From the NCBI GenBank assembly GCA_003415625.1, contig PYIU01000004.1:62001-126000 (forward strand): a stretch of 64,000 bases of DNA, written 5' to 3'. This document shows positions 48,513 through 57,216 of this stretch, piece by piece. Each line of letters opens with the position of its first letter. The stretch's first letter is position 1. The DNA comes from Aquanectria penicillioides (taxonomy: Eukaryota > Ascomycota > Sordariomycetes > Hypocreales > Nectriaceae). The notes under the pieces were generated by a model that was not told the DNA's origin, did no database searches, and saw nothing but the letters and a program-made list of their open reading frames with translations. The position numbers and the translations under genes were made by a program.

Positions 48513-49538
48513 ATGCCAGCGAGCACGGCACCAAGTTACAAGGTCTGCCTCATTGGCTCCGGTGGCGTCGGCACAATTGCCTCTATTGTGTTAACCAAAT
48601 CCAAGCTGGCACATGTCACTGTTGTGATTCGGTCTAAATATGCCTACATTTCCGAACACGGGTGGAAAGTCGATTCCGTCGACCATGGAAAGATGACAGG
48701 GTGGAGACCCCATCGAACAGTGGGCTCCGTTATTGATGCAGCTACGGACGACAAGGGAGACATCGTGGAGTACGATTATGTAGTCGTTTGCACGAAACAG
48801 CTGCCGAATAGGTCTTCTATCACAGACATGATATCCCCCGTGGTAGCAACTGGAAAGTCAACCGTGGTAATGATCCAAAACGGGGTGGGCATCGAGAATG
48901 AAGTCATCAAAACGTGGCCATCCAACGCAGTCATGAGCAGCGTTAGTCACATTGGAAGCGCAGTGACAGAGCCAAACATTGTAACCCAAACTGGACATGA
49001 TGTTTCCAAGATGGGTCCACACTACCACGACGGCCTTGAAGATGCCGAGAGCATGAAAAGAGCTCAACTTTTTGTGGATATGTACATCAAGGGCGGGGCC
49101 AGTGTTTGCGAATTGGTAAACGATATCCAGACGGCGAGGTGGGAGAAGTTGCTGTGGAATGGAACGTTTAACACACTCTGTGCATTAATGAGAATGAACG
49201 TTGGTGAAATTCAGAGAAGCAAAGCAAGAGAGACCCTACTCATCCCAATGATGTGGGAAATCTGGCAGATCGCAAAAACTGCAGGCCATCAGATGCCCCA
49301 GTCAATTGTCGACTGGATGGCATACCGACTACCAGACGACTGCGACTACAGGCCAAGCATGCTTGTAGACCTAGAGAACAGACGGCCCATGGAGTTGGAA
49401 GTCATCTTAGGTTACCCGCTCAAGATGGGACAGGAGCTGGGAGTTGGCGCACCCAACTTGAACATGGTTTACAATTTACTAAAGCTTGAGGAGTGGAGGA
49501 TTGACCAAAAGGAGACCCAAGAAGGACAACGGGCTTGA
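48513..49538 (+). CDS. Ketopantoate-reductase-like dehydrogenase (ApbA/PanE fold)
   Basis: NADPH-dependent 2-oxoacid reductase fold, 341 residues, intronless. Motifs: Rossmann loop CLIGSGGVGTIASIVL at residues 12-27; QNGVGIENE; the catalytic Lys and paired Asn in WEKLLWNGTFNTLCAL; and the C-terminal signature RPSMLVDLENRRPMELEVI followed by G.P.L. Fungal genomes hold several paralogues outside pantothenate synthesis, and this copy lies in a transporter/amidase/regulator block, so a catabolic or modifying role is as likely as vitamin B5 synthesis. It ends only 30 nt before the convergent regulator gene. Confidence 0.85.
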   Translation: MPASTAPSYKVCLIGSGGVGTIASIVLTKSKLAHVTVVIRSKYAYISEHGWKVDSVDHGKMTGWRPHRTVGSVIDAATDDKGDIVEYDYVVVCTKQLPNRSSITDMISPVVATGKSTVVMIQNGVGIENEVIKTWPSNAVMSSVSHIGSAVTEPNIVTQTGHDVSKMGPHYHDGLEDAESMKRAQLFVDMYIKGGASVCELVNDIQTARWEKLLWNGTFNTLCALMRMNVGEIQRSKARETLLIPMMWEIWQIAKTAGHQMPQSIVDWMAYRLPDDCDYRPSMLVDLENRRPMELEVILGYPLKMGQELGVGAPNLNMVYNLLKLEEWRIDQKETQEGQRA

Positions 49539-49568
49539 AATTAGTCGATTATTGGCTACAGTTAATTT

Positions 49569-51273
49569 TTAAAGTGGTGTAAATACATTAGATTCAACTT
49601 GTGCCAGGTGCATCCAATCCCAAACTTCTCCTCGGTCTCTTGCTGGCCATAACTGATGTATGCAAAAAGATTTTGTCCGTTTCGCTGTTAAAATAGGGCG
49701 AGCGTAGCAAATATCATTAAATAGCCGCGTTGCAAGATCCCTATCCTCTGGTTGGCTGAGTTCACATGCCGCGACAAACAGCGGCCACAGGGAGAGTTTG
49801 ATGTCATCTGGCGGCCCAGAAATATGGATCATGACTTCGTAAGACATGCTCAGCGCTATCTGGTCTGCACCTTCTGAGCTTCCCGGGCGATTAAATAGTC
49901 GAAAAAGGTAGAGTAATGCGGCTGCTCTCCATGCAGATGCATGGAGGAGAAGTTTGCGAGAGGTTCGCATCGACATGGAACCATCATGCACTGGGCGCCA
50001 AGTTACCAGCTGAGCACGAATAGATACCTCTCTTTCTGCCAAATCTGTACGACATGTTGATATGCTGTGAAAGTCTGTCAAAGTGTTTGTGTCATCATTA
50101 GTTGCACGGTCGTTTAGGATGGACTGCACATCTTCGCTAAGAGCAGCAAGCTTTGTCAGTATGGGGATCAATGACGCTGTTAAACCCAGGAGTCGATCAG
50201 CATGACTCATCGAAAACTCATCCAGCCATATAGATGGATCAATTCTTGTGCGCTGCATCCGTGAAAGTGAAATCAGGAGATCTTGACGAGCTACGCCCCT
50301 GGCAAAGTACTTTGCTGCATCACTAAGCTTCCTACGTGAGCTTTTGTGAAATTCTAGGATCAAGGCGACGTTTTCGATGAGCGGAATGAGCTCGTTCCCT
50401 TTGCCGTCTGATCGAGGATCTGTAAGCTGTTCCCTAACATCAACATCTCCAATATCGAAAGGGGAAATCCGCATACAGTAAAAGCCACTCGTGACATACC
50501 TCTGCGCCACCCAAACCGAGGAGCAGCATCAAAACCAGCTCTGGATTGCTTCCATCCTCGTTGACGCGCCGCAAGCGACTGAGGAGTCGCATCTTGCGGT
50601 TTGATACCAGTGAAGTCCCGGCATTGTCCTTTATATAGTTTTCGCCAATTGCACATAGCGAATCCCCAACAACAATGGGATTTTGTTGCAAAAGAGAAAT
50701 CACCGCGCCATTCATCTCATCGATGAAATTGTCATTGCTGATAACCATCTCTGCGGGGTGTCTTAGGAAGTATATTTCTATCAATGGCTTGTCTGCCGGC
50801 AGAATCTCATTTAGCGGAATGAAACTTGGGCTTCGTCGCGGCAGAAGCCATGCATTCGTCGTTCCCATCAACAGTATGCCAGGATCGGTCGCTGTGTTGC
50901 TGGGTGTGTGTGATACCATCATATTTGCCGTGGGTAGTGATTCTGGTGTTCCTCGGCAGCTAGAAAATGAGGTGCTGTTCCACTGCCACTCGTCCTGCAA
51001 TGATCTGTGGCCAAATTCTGAGGGATCGGCTGATCTATCTTCAGATTGCTCGGTCATCATGGAAGACTCTCTTGTAGCATTGCACGGAGATTGGGTTCCA
51101 GGACAAGCCACCCCTTTGGGCTGATGAGCAGAGGACGAGGGAGCTTTTAGCAAATCATAGCCTCTGCATTGCCGGCGACGACGAGCGCAGGTACCGCAGG
51201 ATGGATGCACCTCGTCGCATTTGACCTTGGCCTGCTTGCAGTCGATGCAACCTTTTCGTGAACGGGTTCCCAT
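49569..51273 (-). CDS. Zn2Cys6 transcription factor
   Basis: Fungal binuclear-zinc-cluster regulator. Exons 51273-50500 and 50426-49569 sum to 1632 nt, or 543 residues. The DNA-binding domain is at the very N-terminus, with spacing C-x2-C-x6-C-x6-C-x2-C-x6-C (residues 9 to 36: starting CIDCKQAKVKC). It is followed by a basic linker and a Ser/Pro-rich region. The long C-terminal part (from about residue 150, FIPLNEILPADKPLIEIYFL) matches the usual fungal-specific middle-homology region. The start is set by MGTRSRKG just before the first Cys; a longer in-frame extension upstream to 51477 lacks conserved features. Located between the reductase and the PNPOx-like gene, it is a candidate local regulator of this block. 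Confidence 0.88.
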
Positions 51274-51707
51274 GACTGGCAGTGAAGTTTGATAGCGGCC
51301 ACTGAAAAGTTGGGCCACAGCCTTGGATACTCTCAATGCTATCTGATACAGGCAGCTTGCGGGGTTGGAAGGATCCGATAACATAATGCGGAACATTCTC
51401 CAATACAGGGTTACTAAGTACCAAAATGAGCATGCCCCACGTGATAAGTACGGGGGATTGTGCTTCAATGGAGACACTGCTGCTTGCAGACCGAGTCCAA
51501 GAATTGAAGCGATGACGCTACGATGGGAAATTCTGAGTCAGCGTTTGGAATTGAGGAGAAAGGCCATCGTCGCGACATTCGAAATGACGTTGCAAGGACA
51601 CTCGAGTCGAGGGGCATTCTGAATGATCAACACCCCATGGCCACTGGTCTTGCCAGCAGCCAATGGAGGATGTTTTGAGGCTAGCTTGAGAAGGGCATTC
51701 TAACAAC
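51274..51707. other. Promoter region of the Zn2Cys6 gene
   Basis: 434 nt between two minus-strand genes. No separate gene seen. It holds the regulator promoter and the 3' end of the PNPOx-like gene. Confidence 0.4.
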
Positions 51708-52648
51708 TTATTGCTTTGCAGCGAGTTTAGAATACGCTTCTTGCTTGCTGTTTCTGCTGTCTATGTACTTTCTTAGATTATCAGACACCGCCGCCTCGGT
51801 AGTCAAGCCGCTGTCTATTGGTTCTCCCAGCTGTTCCCATAACGGAACTACACCTGTCCAAGGCGGTATTTCAATGTCTGGTCCATCAATCTTGTTGTTT
51901 CTTGGCTGGATCCCTGGGATACCAGTCCTTTTTTTGACAGACATGCTGTCAACCTTCACTTTGACCACGTAAACCATGGACAGTTGGATTGAGGACACAG
52001 GATTGACTTCCTCCCAACGATTGGCAACAATCTTTTCGGTTACAGCACGCATTATTGTCAACTTTGCCGCTTTAGACTGCACAGGTTCACATGTCCCATG
52101 TATTGTAGCAGAGCGATAATTAAATGTATGGCCATTGGGGGCCGAGGATAGAACAAGGCCATCGACTTCACAGACAGTTAGCTACTTGTTCAAATCTTAT
52201 TTTAACGTTCTTACATCCATCGCAGAGATAGCAAAAGGAGAGACGTACCTTTCGTAGCTGTAATACATACCTTGACTCCACTCGGCGAGTCTGTGCGTGT
52301 AGGGTGGCCATTGGTTTCATGACCACTGTTGGATGGTTCATTTTCCCGTTTTTTTGACTTCTTGACCAACTCCATCAGCTTTGTGGTTGGGTGTCCGTGC
52401 AGATATACAACAATGTCGCGGTGTTCTGTCTCCTCTCGTCTTGCCATCTGCCCGTCAACTTCTGGTGCCGGCTCTAGTGCTTGGGCCTCTTGGTCCTGAA
52501 TCATTAGGGCGATCATGGGCATACATGCCGGTAAACCATCGACAACGTAGGACACGTGGGCGATAAAACAGTCGTCGAAAACAGCCTGGACGGATTCGGA
52601 ATCATACGTGCCTCGTTGAGAGTGACGCCGAAGATATGCGGGCTCCAT
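51708..52648 (-). CDS. Flavin-nucleotide-binding protein (PNPOx-like split barrel)
   Basis: FMN-binding split-barrel protein of the pyridoxamine-phosphate-oxidase-like/nitroimidazole-resistance type common in fungi. Exons 52648-52249 and 52165-51708 sum to 858 nt, or 285 residues. Family blocks: RGTYDSESVQAVFDDCFIAHVSY at the start, YLHGHPTTKLM, then across the intron VDGLVLSSAPNGHTFNYRSA, IVANRWEEVNPV, and WTGVVPLWEQLGEPI near the end. No secretion signal. Members are thought to be flavin-dependent reductases; the substrate is unknown. Transcribed in the same direction as the Zn2Cys6 gene. Confidence 0.85.
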
Positions 52649-54278
52649 AATTGCTTCCTATTGAACAGTTTGCGTTAAAAATAAGTGGTAGGGCTAGAAT
52701 CGGAAAATGCAATTAATAGTGAAGAGAAATCAACATGATAATCTTGATTCAATCTGCCATTTTCTATGGTTTTTAGGGGTGCCCTAATTTGTTAGCCCGT
52801 TTCCCTGTGTGGGTCAATGTGCTCTAGATAGCGTAACCTCGGCTTATCTAGTACCTATGCTATCGAGGCTCCTAATGCGGGGGAGTGTTAGGCTTGTAGC
52901 TGATGGCGTAGCATTTGATGACTAAAGGGGAAAGGCGGCCCTTGCTCCTTTTCAATGAGGTGCTGAGACGCTGATAGTGCTTAGTTAGGGATGATCGTTG
53001 AGCACTGATGCTTGTTATTTTGAAGAATACAATGGTTTAGAAGCAGTTTCGCGGTTCTTTAGATGACTAACTAGAGCAGTAGCCTGTTTCCTCTAGCATG
53101 CCCAACAGATCCAGTGAAGAACCAACAGCCAACATTAGCCGACGTCTCAACCCGAGATACATCAATTACGACTACTGGATCACCACACCGACATTCTAGA
53201 AAGCGCCTATTCAACATGAAATCCTGCAAACAATATTCTAGAGGCCAACTTCAACAGCCTCAAGGTTTACCATTTTTGCACGCTGTTGCTGACATAGTGA
53301 CGTGAGCAGTCGAATCAAGGGTGTGTCATACCCTAGACCTAAGATGGAGCCGGCCTGAAATATCGGTGGAAATGTCCTACGCGCTCAGCAGTGGCTTCTT
53401 GAAGCTGGCGTTAGCTGAGGCACGGCGAAGCGTAGACGCGCTGATGTGCAGCGATCTGAAGAGAGTAAAGAGCTCATTCAATGAATAAAGTTAAAAGGGT
53501 CCTCCTTCTATGTCATCATATTGTTCTTGATTGTTCTTGAAGAAAAGCAGCAGGAATCGGGGGTATATGAACCTAGAGGTTGTGAAAGCAAAACTATCAA
53601 CTATATGCAACGAACCTGCTAAGTCTGTAGTCGATTTGCCTGTAATATGGACCCCAATATTCCAGAAATGACGAGTTACTCGGAATATTGAACCTCTTTT
53701 CGTATCTCCCGGTCATTCTCCACCCTTGTTCCCGACCAGGGCCTGGAGAATGAAATGGCCGTTGGAGTTTGGAGTTTCCCAGCTGATGCGGCGTTTCCGA
53801 AGAATCCGTGCCGTCAGGCACAATGGGAGACAATCCATCATGGCAAAAAATGCCGAGGCATGAAGAAAGCACGAGTCGGAAGTCTCAAGGATGACGTATC
53901 CGCTGTCCCCAACGAGCCGCAATTGCTTGGCGATTTGTGGCATCGCGAAATTTGCCCCAACAATACAAACAAGATGAGTAAGGTGACATTTTACATTCCT
54001 TTCACATGCTAAAATCAATAATAAGCGAGGCGTGGCATGTCCGATCCTTTCACGCCTCACACTAGGTTTAATCATGATCCTATCAATGCCACTGCATTTC
54101 CATCACACCACACTTTAATCTAATAGAGTCTTTTAAGTCTGTATTCCCAACGAGGTAGAGCATGAATTTCTTAGGGAACAGCCATTTTCGAATTTTCCTC
54201 TCATTACATATTTGTATCCATATTCGATTCGTGAGTCGCAGGAGCATCCCTGAAGTCGGACTCTCCGAACTGGCGGCC
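52649..54278. other. Intergenic region
   Basis: 1.6 kb without a convincing gene. A short plus-strand frame at 53371-53484 begins MSYALSSGFLKLALAEARRS but is too short to assign. Overlapping frames at 53597-54075 lie on both strands and lack motifs. Confidence 0.3.
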
Positions 54279-55438
54279 ATGTCAGACACAAATAGCACTC
54301 TCCCGGCAGGGTCCAAACGGCCAACTTTCCACAACTGCACAGTTGGCGTATCGGATCTTTGTCCCGCAGAAGCTTCAATCTATGGAGATTACTTCACTCT
54401 TGGACCTGCATCTTTTTGTGGTGGTCCATTGCCTTACTCTTATACCTCAGCTATTTTTTGGCATCCGAGCTGGTACTTGGTCCTTCAAACTCTGGCTGGG
54501 GATGGGAATTTTATTTGAGGTTATGGGATATGCCGGCCGAACTATTATGAGTTCAGATCCATGGGTTTATGGAGCCTTTGTACTTCAGCTTGTGATGCTG
54601 GTTCTTGATCCAACACTCGTTGCCGCCAGCATCTCGGTGACTTTCAAGCAAATTGTGTTATGAAACCCTGGCTATACCCTGAGTCTTCGTTGGAAGCGAC
54701 TTTTTCCCCATCTTCATCCAGTCTGCTGGTGGTGTTGTTTCGGCTCGGGCGATTGGTGGTGAGGTCAAGAACTAGGAATCGCTCGATGTTGGATCAGGGC
54801 TCCTTGTCGCTGGCACCCTTTCCAGATGGCCAATATGATCGTTTGTGGTGGTCTGATGCTGTTGTACCTATGGAGGCGGAGCCATGGAATTAAAAACAAT
54901 ACAAGCCTAGAATCATTGGGTGGTGAGACGCTCAATGTGAGAAGCTATGCAGAGCCGGAAAAACAAAATCAAGCCAAGCGACAAAAATACAAAGACATTC
55001 GTTCGCGCCATCACCATAGCTTACATTTTGATTATGATTCGATGCGTCTACCGGTAAGCTTGGTTATCTTCTTCACCATACATTAGTGGCGTTTGAAATT
55101 AACATCCCGAATAGTATCCCTGAGTAGCAAATGAGTTGGGGTAACTCCTTTATACAGAATGAAGCGATATTCTTGACACTTGACGGTGTTATGATACTAA
55201 TCGCCACTTAGATCCTCACCGTCTTCCACCTTCGTCTATGCTTCCCCTTCCTCTCACAGAAGCCGGAACAAGATATTCAGGTTGCAAAATCACTGGAGGA
55301 TGTGTCGACGCGAGAGGGACAGGAAATGGGATCTGTATTCAACACAGCGGGCAAATCAGACTCGACGAAAGAGAGTGTTTAGAAAGCGTTGGAACTACAG
55401 ATTACCCCTCTTGTATTAAGGCTGGATGACACTGCGTA
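54279..55438 (+). pseudogene. RTA1-like membrane protein, frameshifted
   Basis: Remains of a seven-helix RTA1/RTM-type lipid-translocating exporter. The start is MSDTNSTLPAGS, then CPAEASIYGDYFTLG. A one-base shift at a T5 run near 54410 leads to the next frame: PQLFFGIRAGTW, GYAGRTIMSSDPW, DPTLVAASISVTFKQIVL. After TGA at 54661-54663 further pieces follow in changing frames: NPGYTLSLRWKRLF, QSAGGVVSARAIGGEV with TAG, the hallmark AYILIMIRCVYR near 55040-55055, then WGNSFIQNEAIFLTLDGVMI and LTVFHLRLCFP. At least two frame changes and three stops. Order and spacing of the family are otherwise kept, so decay is recent. A wholly assembly-derived cause is unlikely with this many lesions. Confidence 0.82.
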
Positions 55439-56060
55439 TCGGTTGAGAGTTAGAGAGAAGGTGGGCTCCATTCAAGGGGCAATTCCAAAACCCAAGGCCT
55501 TCATTGGTAACATTAGTGCCATGAGCTTAGCGACGCATATATCTATGCTTGGACTTGAGAAGTGATGCTTGCATTTAGAAATATGAGTCTTGGTATCTTT
55601 GGGAACCATCTTTCATTCATTTATATTGCATCCATCACCATTATTCGCGTATAAAGGATAGTTGGCATGTATGGCATGTAGGTGGGGGAGTTAGTTTAAG
55701 TGAAAGCGTCTGATAGGCAAATTAGTGACGAGAAATACCATCATTTGAACGCTTTCAAGCCTTTTAGAGCCACGAGGGACATACCAAGGGTAAGGCTTCC
55801 TTATCTCGAACGTCTGTTGCGATGACGAATGACCGAGTGGTTAAAGCTCGGCTAAGATCAGTGCGTAACCAACCCGTAGTTACCGGATAAATATATTGAC
55901 CAAGCTGCTCAGATGCCGTACCCCGCTTCTCATCAAACCCAGAAGTTCAGAATACCAAATACATGGCTAACCATTCTCTGGCTGTTCGATGGTTGACTGT
56001 TACACCAGCCCCATTCCGAAACCTTTATAGCATTGCGGAGACAGAGCGGGTCTTGAAACT
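55439..56060. other. Intergenic region upstream of the kinase
   Basis: About 620 nt. Contains a tRNA A-box-like word near 55833-55850 that does not fold into a full tRNA. It should hold the kinase promoter. Confidence 0.35.
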
Positions 56061-57216
56061 ATGGATGAAAAGCTACCTGGCATTGTTCAGGTTCACAAAC
56101 TAGTGACGCGGCTGGACAAGTCACACACCATCCACCTAGTTGATGACCCTGCTGCACCTCCAACTTCCCCACCCCAAGTGGAATATTGGAAAGACACTCG
56201 ATTCCTTGGTCAGGGTAGCCAAGGGCAGATAGTTTTGCAGACATGCACCGGTGGTAGTCCGGGCTATACCCAGCGTGCAGTAAAGATGATTCGACTGCAC
56301 GATAACAGCGTAAGACGACGAATTTTCCAAGAGCTCGAAATCATCAGCAAGTTTTCTCACCCCAAGGTTTGTACTCTTGATTACCCCTTTCGCTTACTTT
56401 TATGCCCTGTCTATATAGTCCCATTATCATTGTATAAGCTGATATTGGATGAACAGTATGGAAGATACTTTGTCAAGATGTTTGGATGGTATGAGCTACA
56501 TGACTTAATCTGCATAGCTATGGAGTATTTCCCCACTGGAGATTTACAGAGCTATGTTAATGCACATCCAATCTTACTCGAAGATCACTGCCGCCAGATT
56601 AGTACTCAAATATTATCAGGCCTCTCCCTCATGCACACAGAAGGATTTGCACATCGCGATATTAAGCCCCAGGTATGCAAGCTTCATGATTTCAGGTTCG
56701 CTGCCCAGAATAAAGAAAGCCAAGTCTGAATATTGACCGTAGAATATCTTAATTCATCAATACCCACGTCTAAATTCGCCCGATAGGTGGTGGATTAAGC
56801 TTGCAGACTTTGGCATCAGTAAGAACTTGGATGTGGCTACTGGTGGTAGCACTGCTCTTGTTGGAACTGGCCTGTACATGTCACCCGAGTTATTTGATCA
56901 ACCTAGGCCATCGAACTTTGACTACCAGGCCGCAGATATGTGGGCTCTGGGCGTAACAACATTCTTCATCTTAACCAAGACTCTTCCATTCTCAGACCTT
57001 TCGTCAATTTTTCAGTACAGAGTTAGCCATGAAAAGTTCTTCCCCAGTGGCCTTTTAGACCATTCTCAAGTCAGCACTGACGGTCAATCTTTCATTCAAG
57101 AGTTAATGAAGCCACAACCGCAGCAGAGGTTGAACTCAGAAGAAGCCATGCTTCATTCGTGGATTGGTCCTCATCTGCCCAAGAAGGTGGGAACGGCGGA
57201 CATAGACGGCCTGTAG
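56061..57216 (+). CDS. Serine/threonine protein kinase, kinase part of a kinase-ankyrin gene
   Basis: Complete eukaryotic protein kinase domain. Exons 56061-56366, 56457-56672 and 56743-57216 total 996 nt, or 331 residues. All core elements are present: glycine loop FLGQGSQGQIVLQ, VAIK-type Lys in RAVKMI, HRDIKPQN (joined across intron 2), DFGIS, and the activation-segment end GTGLYMSPEL with a conserved Asp in DMWALGV. So it should be active. The frame stops at TAG 57214-57216, after IGPHLPKKVGTADIDGL. The same frame then continues open for 820 codons into a large ankyrin array. Either the product is a free kinase, or the TAG is a nonsense mutation or readthrough site in a single kinase-ankyrin protein of about 1150 residues. 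The family resembles Ca2+/calmodulin-kinase-like fungal kinases. Confidence 0.85.

Noticed and set aside
55826..55900. tRNA-like sequence with CCGAGTGGTTAAAG resembling a Ser/Leu A box
   Set aside because: No matching B box (GGTTCRANYCC), no acceptor-stem partner and no plausible anticodon arm could be built; at most a truncated tRNA or SINE head.
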